64,000 bases of DNA from Seminibacterium arietis (GTDB lineage Bacteria; Pseudomonadota; Gammaproteobacteria; Enterobacterales; Pasteurellaceae). Location: assembly GCF_042675725.1 (NCBI RefSeq), contig NZ_JBHTJN010000009.1, forward strand, positions 206,157-270,156, read 5' to 3'. Every line of letters starts with the position of its first letter. The first letter of the stretch is position 1. Made by a program: the position numbers and the translations under genes. The notes below the pieces were generated by a model. That model was not told the DNA's origin, did no database searches, and was given only the letters and a program-made list of their open reading frames with translations. This document shows positions 28,692 to 40,789 of this stretch, piece after piece.

Positions 28692-30083
28692 ATGAACACA
28701 ACTTCAATCTCTACTAAAAAAACCTTTAACAAAAACACCTTAATATTTTTGATCGATATTGTATTGTTTTTTGTATTACTTCATGTTTTACCTTTTGACA
28801 TAAAAGCGAATAGAGGGCTAGCTCTACTAGTATTTATCGCTATATTATGGCTGACAGAAGCGTTACATGTTACTGTTACTGCAATTTTAGTACCGCTCTT
28901 AGCAATAACATTAGATTTAATCACTACAAAAAAGGCGTTAGCCACTTTCTCTGATCCAACAATTTTTCTATTTTTTGGAGGATTTGCTTTAGCCACAACT
29001 CTTCACTATCAAAAAATAGATCGGATGATTGCTAATAAAATCATGAGTTTAGCAGGAGGAAATCTATGGATAGCGGTGATTTATTTATTCTCTGTCACTG
29101 CATTTCTCTCTATGTGGATCAGTAACACTGCTACCGCCGCAATGATGCTACCTTTAGCAATGGGGATACTCAGTCAATTAAATAAAGAACAAAATCACAA
29201 TACTTATGTATTTGTGCTACTGGGTATAGCTTACAGTGCTAGTATTGGTGGCATGGGTACCCCCGTAGGTAGCCCACCAAATGCTATTGTAGTATCTAAC
29301 TTAGGATTAACTTTTTCACAATGGTTATGGTATGGTATTCCAACAATGGTTATTTTAATGCCATTGATGATCGGCACTCTATATATCGTTTTTAAACCTA
29401 AATTAAATCTCCATTTCGAGCAAACTTTTGAAAAGATACCAATGACAGCTGAACGAATAACAACGCTGGCAATCTTTAGCTTCATAGCTATTTGTTGGAT
29501 TCTAAGTAGTCAACTTAACCCTCTATTATCTGGGTTATTTGGCATGACAGAAAAGATCCAAAGCTTTGACAGTGTTATCGCATTATTAGCAGCAATAGCA
29601 CTTTGTATTACTCGTGTAACTACATGGAAGCATATCCAAGAAAACACCGACTGGGGCGTATTATTCTTATTCGGCGGAGGCTTAACATTGAGTGCTGTAT
29701 TAAAAGACTCAGGAGCAAGTAAAATCTTGGCTGATGGCATCGTATTTGCTGTTCAAGGTGGTCACTTTTTCGTAATTGGCTTATTAGTAGCAACTTTTAT
29801 TATTTTCTTAACTGAATTCACTTCTAATACTGCAAGTGCGGCGTTATTAGTACCTATTTTCATTTCTATCGCTCGATCTTTAGGTGTACCTGACACTGGT
29901 CTAGCACTCATCATTGGTTTAGGAGCGTCTTGTGCATTTATGTTACCAGTTGCTACCCCACCAAATGCTATCGTATTTGGCACAGGAGAAGTAAAACAAC
30001 GTGAAATGGTACAAGCAGGTTTCATCCTTAATGTTATCTGTATTTTTGTAATTGCAACAATAGCATACTTTCTTTGGCTTTAA
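28692..30083 (+). CDS. DASS/SLC13-family sodium:dicarboxylate (or sulfate) symporter
   Basis: 463-residue inner-membrane carrier with about eleven hydrophobic segments. Both signature SNT motifs of the divalent-anion:sodium symporter family are present, ISNTATAAMMLPL near residue 146 and TSNTASAALLVPI near 383, each followed by a proline-rich PPNAIV loop (GSPPNAIV, TPPNAIV). Substrate is probably a C4-dicarboxylate; sulfate or tartrate cannot be excluded. AAGGATAAA precedes the ATG. It appears monocistronic; a perfect terminator lies at 30259-30290. Confidence 0.87.
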   Translation: MNTTSISTKKTFNKNTLIFLIDIVLFFVLLHVLPFDIKANRGLALLVFIAILWLTEALHVTVTAILVPLLAITLDLITTKKALATFSDPTIFLFFGGFALATTLHYQKIDRMIANKIMSLAGGNLWIAVIYLFSVTAFLSMWISNTATAAMMLPLAMGILSQLNKEQNHNTYVFVLLGIAYSASIGGMGTPVGSPPNAIVVSNLGLTFSQWLWYGIPTMVILMPLMIGTLYIVFKPKLNLHFEQTFEKIPMTAERITTLAIFSFIAICWILSSQLNPLLSGLFGMTEKIQSFDSVIALLAAIALCITRVTTWKHIQENTDWGVLFLFGGGLTLSAVLKDSGASKILADGIVFAVQGGHFFVIGLLVATFIIFLTEFTSNTASAALLVPIFISIARSLGVPDTGLALIIGLGASCAFMLPVATPPNAIVFGTGEVKQREMVQAGFILNVICIFVIATIAYFLWL

Positions 30084-30120
30084 CTAAAATTGCACGATCT
30101 TTTACCTAATAGTTAGATAA

Positions 30121-30225
30121 AACCACGTCCTTTAGGGGCGTGAATATAAAGCGCTAGTCCAAGTATAATACTTTTACTTTGGGAGTTCGTAGGAATCCCC
30201 AGCTTTTAGGTAGTGGAGGATGCAA
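30121..30225 (+). mobile_element. Orphan IS200/IS605-type right end (omega-RNA-like), no tnpB
   Basis: The segment has the layout of an IS200/IS605-family right end. It opens with a hairpin CACGTCC-TTTA-GGGGCGTG (30124-30142), then AGCGCTAG, then GGGAGTTCGTAGGAATCCCC at 30181-30200, and closes with a degenerate hairpin ending GTGGAGGATG (30213-30222). That layout matches, from memory, the 3' scaffold of TnpB guide (omega) RNAs. No tnpA or tnpB remains: the transporter stop is only 37 bases upstream. A decayed remnant or short non-autonomous copy is the likeliest reading. Confidence 0.55.
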
Positions 30226-30258
30226 TGAGAAATTCTAATAATGAATTAAGTAAAAATA

Positions 30259-30290
30259 AAAAAATAGCGGAGAAAAATCCGCTATTTTTT
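30259..30290 (+). terminator. Strong Rho-independent terminator before ubiE
   Basis: Perfect 13-base stem (30259-30271 with 30278-30290), six-base loop, right arm ending in six Ts. It ends transcription from the transporter or IS remnant and shows that a ubiE start upstream of it is not used. Confidence 0.9.
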
Positions 30291-30326
30291 GTTATCCTAG
30301 AACAAATTTTTGTCATGGATAACATT

Positions 30327-31127
30327 ATGAATACGCAATCAAACCAAAATACACCGCACTTTTCTACCCAAACAATGCAAAGTAACGAGGAAACTACGCA
30401 TTTCGGTTTCAAAACTGTTGCTAAAACAGAAAAGCAACAAATGGTAGCTGGTGTTTTTCATTCTGTTGCCGAAAAATACGATCTAATGAATGATCTACTT
30501 TCTTTTGGTATTCATCGCATATGGAAACGTTTTACGATTGATTGCAGTGGAGTACGTAAAGGTCAAAAAGTGTTAGATCTCGCTGGAGGAACAGGTGATT
30601 TTACAGCTAAATTATCTCGTATAGTTGGGAGAACAGGAAAAGTTATATTAGCAGATATTAATTCCTCAATGTTGGAAGTTGGACGTGAAAAATTAAGAAA
30701 TCTCGGCGTTGTTGGTAATGTTGATTATGTTCAAGCTAATGCTGAATCTTTACCTTTTTCAGATAACACTTTCGATTGTGTAATAATCAGCTTTGGATTG
30801 CGAAATGTAACAGATAAAGATAAAGCCCTTAAATCAATCTTTCGAGTACTAAAGCCTGGTGGACGTTTACTAGTTTTAGAATTCTCTAAACCTATTTTCG
30901 ATCCTTTAAGTAAAATTTACAATTTTTATTCTTTCAACATTCTACCAAAAGTTGGGGAGATAATAGTTAATGATGCAGATAGCTATCGTTATTTAGCGGA
31001 GTCAATTCGCATGCACCCTAATCAATCTATTTTAAAAGAAATGATGGAAGAAGCAGGCTTTGAACAAGTTAATTACTACAATTTAACTGCTGGTATTGTA
31101 GCATTACATCGTGGCTATAAGTTTTAG
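30327..31127 (+). CDS. ubiE: Ubiquinone/menaquinone C-methyltransferase
   Basis: UbiE methylates the quinone ring at C2/C5 in both ubiquinone and menaquinone synthesis. Class I SAM methyltransferase: [21 protein letters not shown] and [14 protein letters not shown] match the family. The 266-residue start at ATG 30327 is preferred because a terminator covers 30259-30290. ATG 30315 and ATG 30375 ([12 protein letters not shown], closest to E. coli) remain possible. The N-terminal extension encodes an exact uptake signal. First gene of ubiE-ubiJ-ubiB-tatABC. Confidence 0.92.
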   Translation: MNTQSNQNTPHFSTQTMQSNEETTHFGFKTVAKTEKQQMVAGVFHSVAEKYDLMNDLLSFGIHRIWKRFTIDCSGVRKGQKVLDLAGGTGDFTAKLSRIVGRTGKVILADINSSMLEVGREKLRNLGVVGNVDYVQANAESLPFSDNTFDCVIISFGLRNVTDKDKALKSIFRVLKPGGRLLVLEFSKPIFDPLSKIYNFYSFNILPKVGEIIVNDADSYRYLAESIRMHPNQSILKEMMEEAGFEQVNYYNLTAGIVALHRGYKF

Positions 31128-31153
31128 TTAAATAAGAATAACTAGGAAAAATT

Positions 31154-31813
31154 ATGTTCCCTGATAGCAATCAATTAAAAACACAACTTTTATTTCCACA
31201 ATTACTCAATGGTGGATTAGAGGCTTTACTTAATTATTTACTAAAACGTACCACACATAGTGAGCGTTATTTATACAAATTAAATGGAAAAGTATTAAAA
31301 ATTGCTTTACAAAAAATGGATTTCTCATTGTATCTGTTATTTACTGAACGACGTATTGACGTACTAAATCATTATGATGATACGCCCGATTGTTTGGTTA
31401 ATATTTCTCTTTCTCTACTGTTTAATCCGCCCACAAAACAACAACTTAGCGATCGTATTAATGATCAATCCATTCAATTACAAGGCGATTTAGATGTTTT
31501 ACAAAACTTCACCGCACTTATGGAAGACTTAGAGAAAGACCCTGCTCGATTGCTTTCGCCTTATATAGGAGACGTATTAGCTTTTAGTTCTGTTAATTTT
31601 TTGCAAAATTTAACTAAAAATCTCAAACTAAGATTAGAACAAAGTCAACTTTTTTGGGGGGAGCGTCTAACGGAGGAATGGAAACTAGTTTCACCAAGCC
31701 TTGCTATTACTGATTTCTCTCAAAAAGTGGAAAGTGTAGCCAAACAGACCGCACTTTTAGAGCAAAAGTTTAAAAATTTTCAACAATCTTTAGCTGAACG
31801 GAAGAATCAATGA
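31154..31813 (+). CDS. ubiJ: UbiJ, ubiquinone biosynthesis accessory factor (SCP2 domain)
   Basis: 219-residue cytosolic protein with an N-terminal SCP2-like lipid-binding domain (about 15-115) and a C-terminal helical region with coiled-coil character. UbiJ scaffolds the aerobic ubiquinone assembly with UbiK and probably presents the lipid intermediate. TAGGAAAAA precedes the ATG. The TGA stop overlaps the ubiB ATG as ATGA. Two exact uptake signals lie within the gene. Confidence 0.88.
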   Translation: MFPDSNQLKTQLLFPQLLNGGLEALLNYLLKRTTHSERYLYKLNGKVLKIALQKMDFSLYLLFTERRIDVLNHYDDTPDCLVNISLSLLFNPPTKQQLSDRINDQSIQLQGDLDVLQNFTALMEDLEKDPARLLSPYIGDVLAFSSVNFLQNLTKNLKLRLEQSQLFWGERLTEEWKLVSPSLAITDFSQKVESVAKQTALLEQKFKNFQQSLAERKNQ

Positions 31814-33447
31814 AACTCAAAGATTGTCAACATTTCTATAAAATTATAAGCACTTTTCTTATTTACGGTATTGATGAGATACTGCCTCACAATCGCTATA
31901 CTCGTCCTATTCGTTGCTGGAGAAAACTTCTATTTTGGTTACGTAATCAGCACTCAAATAAGCCTTTTGGTTTGAGATTGCGTTTAGCATTACAAGAACT
32001 TGGACCTGTCTGGATTAAGTTAGGGCAAATGCTTTCCACTCGGCGAGATCTGTTTCCGCCCGATATTGCCGATGAACTTGCTCTTTTACAAGATCAAGTC
32101 ACCCCCTTTGATGGGAAGTTAGCTCGTCAACAAATTGAACAAGCGTTAGGCGATAGTCTTGATGAGTGGTTTATAAATTTTAATGAAACAGCTTTAGCTT
32201 CTGCATCAATTGCACAAGTTCACACTGCTACTTTTAATTCAACACAAAAATTCGCAGGAAAAGAAGTCGTCATCAAAGTACTGCGTCCCGATATTTTACC
32301 TCAAATTGAGGCTGATTTAAGTTTGATGTATAAATTAGCAGGTTGGATTCCTCGTTTATCTAGCGAGGGCTATCGTTTAAGAGCAGTTGAAGTAATACAA
32401 GAATACGAAAAGACACTACGAGATGAGCTAGATTTACGCACAGAAATGGCAAATGCAATTCGTTTACGTGAAAATTTCATTGATAGCCCAATGCTATATG
32501 TACCTGAAATGTACTCACACTTTTGCCATAAAAATGTGATTGTAATGGAACGAATTTACGGTATCCCTGTATCAGATGTAGAAGCATTGCGTAAAAATGG
32601 CACAAATATGAAGCTATTAGCAGAGCGTGGCGTTCAAGTGTTCTTTACTCAAGTATTTCGTGATAGTTTTTTTCATGCAGATATGCACCCTGGTAATATT
32701 TTTGTTAATCCTAATCATCCAGATAATCCTCAATATATTGGTATTGACTGTGGTATCGTAGGAAAATTAAACGATAATGACAAACGTTATTTAGCTGAAA
32801 GTTTTGTAGCATTTTTTAATCGAGACTATCGCCGTGTTGCACAAATGCATGTTGATGCAGGCTGGACTCCACAAGATACTGATATTGATGCTTTCGAGCA
32901 GGCTTTCCAACAAGTCTGTGAACCTATTTTTGCAAAACCACTGTCAGAAATTTCCTTTGCTCAAGTATTGCTTAACTTGTTCAACGTAGCTCGTGAATTT
33001 AACATGCAAGTACAACCGCAGTTAGTGTTGTTACAAAAAACTTTACTCTATATTGAAGGATTGGGCAGACAACTTTATCCACAATTAGATTTATGGGATA
33101 CCGCAAAGCCTTTTCTACAAAACTGGCTTGATGAACAAATAGGCATGAGAGCATTCATTAAAAACATGAAATGCAAATTGCCTTATCTCAGTGAAAATTT
33201 ACCTGACTTGCCAGAAAAATTTATAGAAGGATTGAAACAACAAAAATTAATTAACCAACAATTACGAGAACTTAACCAAAAATTAAGCCGCCAGCAAAAA
33301 TGGCAAAAAAAGGCTTTTGTTCTATTAATAGGAATTATTGTGTTTTTCGGTACACTATGGCACTTTAATAATTTACCTACTATGTTGAGTTCATTTCTTC
33401 TTATGCTAAGCTTTGTGATTTGGATGATTGGTGTTTTACTGCTTTAA
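31810..33447 (+). CDS. ubiB: UbiB, ubiquinone biosynthesis protein kinase-like ATPase
   Basis: 545-residue atypical kinase (ABC1/ADCK family). The K70-x-G-Q motif ([10 protein letters not shown]) replaces the normal glycine-rich loop, and an Ala-rich nucleotide loop ([11 protein letters not shown]), the HADMHPGN catalytic loop and GIDCGIVG follow. Two hydrophobic segments close the chain (about 495-545), anchoring it to the membrane. It supports ubiquinone assembly. Overlaps ubiJ by four bases. Full length. Confidence 0.94.
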   Translation: MKLKDCQHFYKIISTFLIYGIDEILPHNRYTRPIRCWRKLLFWLRNQHSNKPFGLRLRLALQELGPVWIKLGQMLSTRRDLFPPDIADELALLQDQVTPFDGKLARQQIEQALGDSLDEWFINFNETALASASIAQVHTATFNSTQKFAGKEVVIKVLRPDILPQIEADLSLMYKLAGWIPRLSSEGYRLRAVEVIQEYEKTLRDELDLRTEMANAIRLRENFIDSPMLYVPEMYSHFCHKNVIVMERIYGIPVSDVEALRKNGTNMKLLAERGVQVFFTQVFRDSFFHADMHPGNIFVNPNHPDNPQYIGIDCGIVGKLNDNDKRYLAESFVAFFNRDYRRVAQMHVDAGWTPQDTDIDAFEQAFQQVCEPIFAKPLSEISFAQVLLNLFNVAREFNMQVQPQLVLLQKTLLYIEGLGRQLYPQLDLWDTAKPFLQNWLDEQIGMRAFIKNMKCKLPYLSENLPDLPEKFIEGLKQQKLINQQLRELNQKLSRQQKWQKKAFVLLIGIIVFFGTLWHFNNLPTMLSSFLLMLSFVIWMIGVLLL

Positions 33448-33545
33448 ATCAAGAAAAATGAAAATAATGTAAATTTATATTGTTCAACTGATTGAAAAAC
33501 GCTATATTTTGGCAGACTTACTTAAATACAAAATAGGAGATTAAA

Positions 33546-33779
33546 ATGGGTCTTGGTGGGATAAGTATTTGGCAACTATTAATTGTATTCTTAATTGTAA
33601 TAGCATTATTCGGAACTAAAAAATTAAGAAATATTGGTTCTGACTTAGGCAATGCTGTGAAAGGATTTAAAAATGCTATGAGTGATGATTCTACAAAAAA
33701 AGATGCTGAGTTTGAAAAATTAACAGATACTGCGGAAAAAACGCAAAATCAAGAAGTGAAACAAAAAGATCAGGTGTAA
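33546..33779 (+). CDS. tatA: TatA, twin-arginine translocase subunit
   Basis: 77-residue pore-forming subunit of the twin-arginine pathway, which exports folded proteins. One N-terminal transmembrane helix (about 5-22), the [14 protein letters not shown] amphipathic helix and an acidic/lysine-rich tail are seen. ATAGGAG precedes the ATG. First of tatA-tatB-tatC. Confidence 0.93.
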   Translation: MGLGGISIWQLLIVFLIVIALFGTKKLRNIGSDLGNAVKGFKNAMSDDSTKKDAEFEKLTDTAEKTQNQEVKQKDQV

Positions 33780-33782
33780 TCC

Positions 33783-34364
33783 GTGTTCGATATAGGTTTT
33801 TCTGAATTATTGTTAGTATTGATTGTGGGCTTAGTCGTTCTGGGTCCGCAGCGTCTACCTGTTGCAATTAGAACAGTAATGGGTTGGATAGCAACTATTC
33901 GTGGTTTGGCCGCAAATGTACAAAATGAACTATCACAAGAACTGAAATTACAAGAGTTGCAAGAAAGCATAAAAAAAGCCGAACAGCTAAATTTGCAGCA
34001 ACTCTCTCCTGAATTAAGCAAAACAGTAGAAGATCTTAAAGTTTCAGCAGATAAAATTAAAGCAGATTTACAAGCGAAAGCTGATGCCACTAACACTAGT
34101 TTTGAACAACAAGTGCAAGAACTAAAAAGTGCGGTAGAAAATCAACAAATTTTAGCAAATTCACAAGATCAGCAAGATAAAAATTCAAGTAATACTGCCG
34201 CACTTTCGCAGCAAGAGCTAAGTCCAGAGGAGCTGGCTGAAATAGCAGAAGAAGGCGAACCAATGCTACAAATTCCTGAAGATTACTACACTGAAGATGA
34301 TCTAGCTATAGCTGACGATCAGTGCGAATCCAAATCCATAGATACAGTAAAGAAGAATAGCTAA
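33783..34364 (+). CDS. tatB: TatB, twin-arginine translocase subunit
   Basis: 193-residue TatB with a GTG start at 33783, three bases after tat[23 protein letters not shown] is the family N-terminus: one transmembrane helix with the conserved Glu and Pro. A long amphipathic and then acidic, low-complexity tail follows (about 70-193). TatB with TatC recognises the twin-arginine signal. Two uptake-signal-like sequences lie in the variable tail, one exact at 34127-34135. Confidence 0.92.
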   Translation: MFDIGFSELLLVLIVGLVVLGPQRLPVAIRTVMGWIATIRGLAANVQNELSQELKLQELQESIKKAEQLNLQQLSPELSKTVEDLKVSADKIKADLQAKADATNTSFEQQVQELKSAVENQQILANSQDQQDKNSSNTAALSQQELSPEELAEIAEEGEPMLQIPEDYYTEDDLAIADDQCESKSIDTVKKNS

Positions 34365-34374
34365 GAGAAACAAT

Positions 34375-35145
34375 ATGGCTGTTGAAGATACCCAACCTTT
34401 AATAAATCATCTTATTGAATTACGCAATCGATTATTACGGGGAGTAATTTGCGTTGTAATAGTATTTTTAGCATTAGTTTATTTTGCTAACGACATCTAT
34501 AATTTTATCGCTTCGCCACTAATCAGCGTAATGCCCAAAGGTGCTAGTATGATTGCGACAAATATAACAACTCCTTTTTTTACTCCGATTAAGCTTACTG
34601 GTGTTGTTGCAATTTTCATTTCTGTGCCTTACTTGCTTTATCAAATTTGGGCTTTTGTTGCACCAGCTCTTTACCATCGTGAAAAACGTCTTGTTTATCC
34701 ACTATTATTCTCAAGTACATTATTATTTTACTGTGGTGTTGCTTTTGCGTACTTTGTAGTATTTCCGCTAGTATTTGGATTTTTAACTAAAAGTGCACCT
34801 GAGGGTGTAGCTATTGCAACAGATATTAGCAGTTATTTAGATTTTGTATTAACTATTTTCTTTGCTTTTGGTGTTTGTTTTGAAGTTCCTGTAGCAATTA
34901 TATTATTATGTTGGACTGGTTTCACTAGTGTGGATGATCTCAAGAAAAAACGTCCTTATATTATTGTAACTGCCTTTGTTGTTGGCATGTTACTAACGCC
35001 ACCCGATATTTTCTCACAAACGTTGCTTGCTATCCCAATGTGTTTACTGTTCGAAATTGGGTTGTTATTTGCTCATTTTTATCAATCTAAAAATGACGAT
35101 GAAATATCTGAAAGCACAATTGAAAATAACACTAAACATGAATAG
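34375..35145 (+). CDS. tatC: TatC, twin-arginine translocase receptor
   Basis: 256-residue polytopic protein with six transmembrane segments. [15 protein letters not shown] near the N-terminus, [12 protein letters not shown], and the TPPDIFSQ region match the family. TatC binds the twin-arginine signal peptide. AAGAGAAA precedes the ATG, 10 bases after tatB. E. coli has tatD next; here hemB follows instead. Confidence 0.94.
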   Translation: MAVEDTQPLINHLIELRNRLLRGVICVVIVFLALVYFANDIYNFIASPLISVMPKGASMIATNITTPFFTPIKLTGVVAIFISVPYLLYQIWAFVAPALYHREKRLVYPLLFSSTLLFYCGVAFAYFVVFPLVFGFLTKSAPEGVAIATDISSYLDFVLTIFFAFGVCFEVPVAIILLCWTGFTSVDDLKKKRPYIIVTAFVVGMLLTPPDIFSQTLLAIPMCLLFEIGLLFAHFYQSKNDDEISESTIENNTKHE

Positions 35146-35159
35146 AATTAACTAGCTAA

Positions 35160-36215
<1,056 letters not shown>

Positions 36216-36225
36216 GGAGAAAAAA

Positions 36226-36594
36226 ATGAATGAAAACAAACCAATAGATCTTTTGGATACTTCGTTGTTGCAACATAAAAATTATATGTTTATCACTTAT
36301 GGCACTTTTGCAATAAGCCTTTTCCTGCCTTTCATTGCTATCGTTGGGGTGATTTTAGCTTATATGAAGCGTGAAGAAGTAGCGAATACAATCTATGCAA
36401 ATCACCTTAATTATTTAATCCGCACTTTTTGGGGTTCAATTATTGGAGGAATCATTGGTTTTATTCTTTCAATAATTTTAGTTGGTTATGTTGTACTTTT
36501 CATTGTTAGTATTTGGTACATTTTCCGCATTATCTACGGTTTTATTAAACTGACAAATTATCAATCAGTTAGCCCAACAAGCTGGCTCAAATAA
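36226..36594 (+). CDS. DUF4870-like small membrane protein
   Basis: 122 residues with about three hydrophobic segments (26-50, 69-90, 92-110) and a short hydrophilic N-terminus. The pattern resembles DUF4870-type proteins, but no function is known. AAGGAGAA precedes the ATG, 10 bases after hemB, so it is probably the last gene of that transcript; a strong terminator follows. Confidence 0.75.
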   Translation: MNENKPIDLLDTSLLQHKNYMFITYGTFAISLFLPFIAIVGVILAYMKREEVANTIYANHLNYLIRTFWGSIIGGIIGFILSIILVGYVVLFIVSIWYIFRIIYGFIKLTNYQSVSPTSWLK

Positions 36595-36630
36595 AAAAAA
36601 GCGTTGATGGAAATCAACGCCTTTTCTTTC
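36593..36630. terminator. Bidirectional terminator between the DUF4870-like gene and glyS
   Basis: GCGTTGAT-GGAA-ATCAACGC (36601-36620), an eight-base stem with a GNRA-type loop, with an A-run on the left and a T-rich stretch on the right; it serves both convergent genes. Confidence 0.85.
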
Positions 36631-36631
36631 A

Positions 36632-38698
36632 TTATTGTAGCAAAGAAATATCTGCAACTTGTAAAAATAAAGATTGTAAATGTTTTAGAATTGCGAGTCG
36701 ATTTTGACGAACTTTTTTATCTTCAGCATTCACCATTACATTATCAAAGAAAGTATCAACAGGTTGACGGAGATTTGCTAACTTATCTAATACTGTAGTG
36801 TAATCACCTTTAACAATTAATGGTTGAACTTCATTTTTCAATGTAATCACAGATTCTGCTAATGCTTTTTCTGCTGGTTCAACGCAAACATTTAAATCAA
36901 TCTCAGCAATCTCAACATCTGCTTTAGCAAGAATATTACTCACACGCTTATTCGATGCTGCTAATGCTTCAGCACTATCTAAAGAACGGAAATGAGAGAC
37001 AGCACGCACACGAGCATCAAAATCCGCTGGCTTTGTAGGACGGCGAGCAAGCACAGACTGAATTACATCTACTGCAATACCTTCTCCTTCATACCACGCA
37101 CGGAAACGACCGAGCATAAAATCCACGACCTCTTCCACCACATTTTTATTAGTCAGCTTATCGCCGAAAAGTGCGGTCGATTTTGATACGATTTCAGCCA
37201 AATCGAGCGGCAGGTTTTTCTCCACGATAATGCGAAGTGAACCTAATGCTGCACGGCGAAGTGCGAATGGATCAGCACTGCCTTTTGGTGCTTGACCGAT
37301 ACCGAAAATTCCCGTAAGCGTGTCGAATTTATCTGCTAAGGCTACAGAGCAAGCTACTAAGCTGTTCGGCAAGTTGTCGCCAGCAAAACGAGGCATGTAT
37401 TGCTCGTTAAGTGCCACTGCTACTTCTTCATCCTCGCCATCTGCTCGTGCATAGTGCATACCCATCACGCCTTGCGTGTCAGTAAATTCAAACACCATAT
37501 TAGTCATCAAGTCGCATTTTGATAGCAATCCTGCACGTTTTGCTTTAGTTTGATCCGCTCCGATTTGTGCTGCAATTTCACCTGCTAATGCTTCAATACG
37601 AGCCGTTTTATCACGCAATGTACCCAATTGTTGTTGGAACAGCACCGTTTCAAGGCGTGGTAATTGCTCTTCCAATTTCTGTTTTAAATCAGTTTTGAAG
37701 AAGAACTCCGCATCGGTCAAGCGAGGGCGAACTACTTTCTCGTTACCTTCGATGATTTTACTTGGATCTTCTGGATTGATGTTCGACACAAAAATAAAGT
37801 GCGGTAATAATTTTCCGTTTTTATCATAAATCGGGAAGTATTTTTGATCGCCTTTCATTGTGTAAACTAAAGCTTCTGCTGGTACAGCTAAAAAACGCTC
37901 TTCAAACTTGGCTATCAGCACATTCGGATATTCTACAAGAGAGGTTACCTCATCAAGCAAATCTTCTTCAATATCTGCTACGCCACCAAGTGCGGTCGCT
38001 TTTTCTTGAGATTTTGCAAGGATCAACGATTTTCGTTCGTTGAAATCTGCCACTACCGATCCACGATCTTTCAATAATTGTGGATATTGATCCGCATTTT
38101 CAATAGTAAATTCACGCTCGCCTAAGAAACGATGACCACGAATAGTTCTGCCACTTTTCACGCCCAAAATCTCACCTTCAATCAAATCCGCACCAAATAA
38201 AAGAGTGACGGTATGCACAGGGCGGACGAACTGCTCGCTCTTATCGCCCCAACGCATAGTTTTAGGAATCGGCAAATTCGCCAGTGATTTAGCAATAATA
38301 TCTACTAGCAAATTTTTAGTCGGCTGACCTTCAATCACTGCACGGTGAACCAACCACTCGCCCTTATCGGTCGCAACGCGTTCCGCTTGCTCAACAGTAA
38401 TCCCACAGCCTTTCGCCCAGCCTTCCGCTGCTTTGGTCGGCTTTCCTTCGGCGTCAAACGCCACCGACACCGCAGGACCTCTTTTTTCGATCTGCTTGCT
38501 TGGTTGGCTATCCGCAAGGTTCAACACCTTGACCGCTAAACGGCGAGGAGCAGCAAACCATTCTACTTTATCAAAAGCCAAACTCGCTTGGTTTAACTCT
38601 TGCTCTACATTCTCCGCAAATGCGGTCGCTAATTTTTTGAGTGCCTTCGGTGGCAGCTCTTCTGTGCCGATCTCGGCGAGGAAGTTTTGTGTTGTCAT
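36632..38698 (-). CDS. glyS: Glycyl-tRNA synthetase beta subunit
   Basis: GlyS, with GlyQ, charges tRNA-Gly as an alpha2beta2 enzyme. 688 residues, typical length. The N-terminus [15 protein letters not shown] and the central MRWGDK and [12 protein letters not shown] stretches match the family; an HD-like and anticodon-binding region closes the chain. CAGAGAAA precedes the ATG. glyQ normally lies directly upstream; here it is about 3.5 kb away beyond accessory genes. Confidence 0.95.
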   Translation of the reverse strand: MTTQNFLAEIGTEELPPKALKKLATAFAENVEQELNQASLAFDKVEWFAAPRRLAVKVLNLADSQPSKQIEKRGPAVSVAFDAEGKPTKAAEGWAKGCGITVEQAERVATDKGEWLVHRAVIEGQPTKNLLVDIIAKSLANLPIPKTMRWGDKSEQFVRPVHTVTLLFGADLIEGEILGVKSGRTIRGHRFLGEREFTIENADQYPQLLKDRGSVVADFNERKSLILAKSQEKATALGGVADIEEDLLDEVTSLVEYPNVLIAKFEERFLAVPAEALVYTMKGDQKYFPIYDKNGKLLPHFIFVSNINPEDPSKIIEGNEKVVRPRLTDAEFFFKTDLKQKLEEQLPRLETVLFQQQLGTLRDKTARIEALAGEIAAQIGADQTKAKRAGLLSKCDLMTNMVFEFTDTQGVMGMHYARADGEDEEVAVALNEQYMPRFAGDNLPNSLVACSVALADKFDTLTGIFGIGQAPKGSADPFALRRAALGSLRIIVEKNLPLDLAEIVSKSTALFGDKLTNKNVVEEVVDFMLGRFRAWYEGEGIAVDVIQSVLARRPTKPADFDARVRAVSHFRSLDSAEALAASNKRVSNILAKADVEIAEIDLNVCVEPAEKALAESVITLKNEVQPLIVKGDYTTVLDKLANLRQPVDTFFDNVMVNAEDKKVRQNRLAILKHLQSLFLQVADISLLQ

Positions 38699-38715
38699 TT
38701 TGTTTTTCTCTGTCT

Positions 38716-40680
38716 CTAAAATCTAAGTTGTAAATTTAATTTGAAATAAAGATTACCATTTTCCGCAATCAATGAACCATATCGATGACGAGTAGTAGAT
38801 GGAGTATCAAAACGGATATTTTCATATAAATAATTTTCTAGACTAGCTAAGTCAGTAATATGATAAGCAAGTTGAGAACCATCACTTTTTACGACAATCG
38901 TACCATTAGCAAGATATTGTCCATTCCACTTAGAACCTGCAAAGAATCCTAGTAAAATTGCAACTAATAATTTCTTAACTTTAATTCTTAAACCATCTAA
39001 ATCTGTACCAAATAATTCAGAATTTTGAGCAAAAATAGAGCGTAGATTTTCATCAATCGTATTTGTTCTATTTTTATGAAACTCAAGCAACATCATTGCC
39101 GCTAATTTAGGCATAATGCTATCAACTAGATCAAGGTTATATCCCATCGTTGTTTGCTCAATGCAATCAAACTCTAAATATCCACCTTGTTGATAAATAG
39201 CTGATATACGATCCTTTAATTTTGTTTTTGTGTTAATAGAATTAATCTCATCTAATAGTTCTGACGATAAATTTCTAACTTTATACACAAAATTGGTATT
39301 TCCTGAAGCATTTAATAAAGTTGGATCACTTCCTAAATATGATTTAATACCAAAACCTTGCTCACTGTATTGCCCTGTTTCATCTTCTACATCTAGTACA
39401 ATATCTGCTTTCTGATTAGAGTTTCCACCTTTAATTAAGGTAACTCCTAACTGATTGCTAATGATATGAAACTCTGGAATATCAAAAGTCCCACGCCCAT
39501 TTTTTATGCTTTCAGCAAGAGTATCTAATACATTTTGATTTAAAAATGAAGATGTTTTCACTTGATGAACTACACCTGTTTTCTTATCTTCTACTTCAAC
39601 AATATCATTTTCTGATAAATAGCAATCTTGCTGAATGTTAAGTGTAGTGACTTTATTCACTTTGAAGAAATCTTGCTTTTGATTGAGATCCTTATCCGCT
39701 AAATAAATTTTTTGATCAGTTAATAATTTTAAGAAAGTATAAAGCTCAGTCCACTCACCTTTATTTTTTGTTTTTTTCACTTCATCTTTTCCATTCATAT
39801 GATCCAAAAAATTCATATATTCGATCATTCTTTCTCCGCAAGCTCTTACAGCATCAACAGCAACACTATTGCCAAGCTGTTTCATTGCTTGTGATTTAGG
39901 TACAGGAAACTCAAAATCATCAGGAAAACCCTGCATTTTTTTTGCTTGTTCAGGCATAACCTGACGAACTTCACCATCAACTAAATAATGATCCCAGTTT
40001 CTACGATCCCCAATTTTAGAACCACGACCACCAACACGGAGTGTATAACCTATTTCTCGATCACAAATTCCTCCCCAAACATCGGACATTGTTAATTTTA
40101 GTGGTATTGGCTGTGGAAAAGAGAAATTACTCAATATCTGATCATCTCTAAAACCGATCATAAAAGCACGTGGTCGTAATTGTGGTAATCCAAAATCTGA
40201 AGCCTTAATAATCTGAAAATAGAAACTATATCCCAATTCTTGTTCTAGAATATCACGAATAATTTTGAATGTTTTTCCATTATCGTGATTGACAATACCT
40301 CGAACATTCTCTAAAAAAAACGCTTTAGGTTTTTTAGCTTCTAAAATTTCAACAATATTAAAAAATAAATTCCCTCTTTCAGATTTATGCGTATCGTTAA
40401 ATCCACGCTTATATCCTGCTTGGCTGAACGGCTGACAAGGAAATCCAGCACAAAGCACATCAAAATCGGGTAAATCAAAAGAGCTTATTTTTCTAATATC
40501 ATCATTAAAATTATTGCTATAAAATAAGTTAGGATTACTTTTTTTGAAATTATACTCATAGGTTTTTCTTGCGTATTCATCTATTTCAGAAGCAAATACA
40601 CATTCTCCACCAAGACTTTCCATTGCTAGATGAAATCCACCAATCCCAGCAAATAAATCAATAAAAGTAAACTTTTTCAT
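38716..40680 (-). CDS. Fused cytosine-C5 DNA methyltransferase and HpaII-like restriction endonuclease
   Basis: One 654-residue chain. Residues 1-305 form an m5C methyltransferase: motif [12 protein letters not shown], catalytic C82 in [27 protein letters not shown] and the closing QLGNSVAV. After a charged linker, residues from about 307 ([15 protein letters not shown]310) to the end resemble, from memory, the HpaII-type endonuclease family, with a PD-(D/E)xK-like pair at D426 (KADIVLD) and K446 (GFGIKS). So modification and cleavage are in one polypeptide. Recognition sequence not readable. ATG 40680 is chosen because it opens motif I; its ribosome-binding site is weak. Lies in a gap between glyS and glyQ without uptake signals. 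Confidence 0.78.
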   Translation of the reverse strand: MKKFTFIDLFAGIGGFHLAMESLGGECVFASEIDEYARKTYEYNFKKSNPNLFYSNNFNDDIRKISSFDLPDFDVLCAGFPCQPFSQAGYKRGFNDTHKSERGNLFFNIVEILEAKKPKAFFLENVRGIVNHDNGKTFKIIRDILEQELGYSFYFQIIKASDFGLPQLRPRAFMIGFRDDQILSNFSFPQPIPLKLTMSDVWGGICDREIGYTLRVGGRGSKIGDRRNWDHYLVDGEVRQVMPEQAKKMQGFPDDFEFPVPKSQAMKQLGNSVAVDAVRACGERMIEYMNFLDHMNGKDEVKKTKNKGEWTELYTFLKLLTDQKIYLADKDLNQKQDFFKVNKVTTLNIQQDCYLSENDIVEVEDKKTGVVHQVKTSSFLNQNVLDTLAESIKNGRGTFDIPEFHIISNQLGVTLIKGGNSNQKADIVLDVEDETGQYSEQGFGIKSYLGSDPTLLNASGNTNFVYKVRNLSSELLDEINSINTKTKLKDRISAIYQQGGYLEFDCIEQTTMGYNLDLVDSIMPKLAAMMLLEFHKNRTNTIDENLRSIFAQNSELFGTDLDGLRIKVKKLLVAILLGFFAGSKWNGQYLANGTIVVKSDGSQLAYHITDLASLENYLYENIRFDTPSTTRHRYGSLIAENGNLYFKLNLQLRF

Positions 40681-40710
40681 TCTTATATTATTTCTTAACA
40701 TCATTTCAAA

Positions 40711-40756
40711 TTGTGCACACGGTGTATACACAATTTTGCAGACACTGTGTGCAAAA
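40711..40756. promoter_or_regulatory. Two adjacent imperfect palindromes upstream of the restriction-modification gene
   Basis: 40711-40733 reads TTGTGCACAC-GGTGTATACACAA-like with a perfect core GTGTATACAC at 40722-40731. 40734-40756 has TTTTGCA and TGCAAAA arms nine bases apart. Both carry GTGY-type half-sites. They may be operators for autoregulation; the regulator is unknown. Confidence 0.35.
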
Positions 40757-40789
40757 TCTTAATCTCTCTGAATTCTGCAATCACTGATT

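Noticed and set aside
30213..30326. N-terminal extension of ubiE from ATG 30213
   Set aside because: A perfect Rho-independent terminator lies within it.
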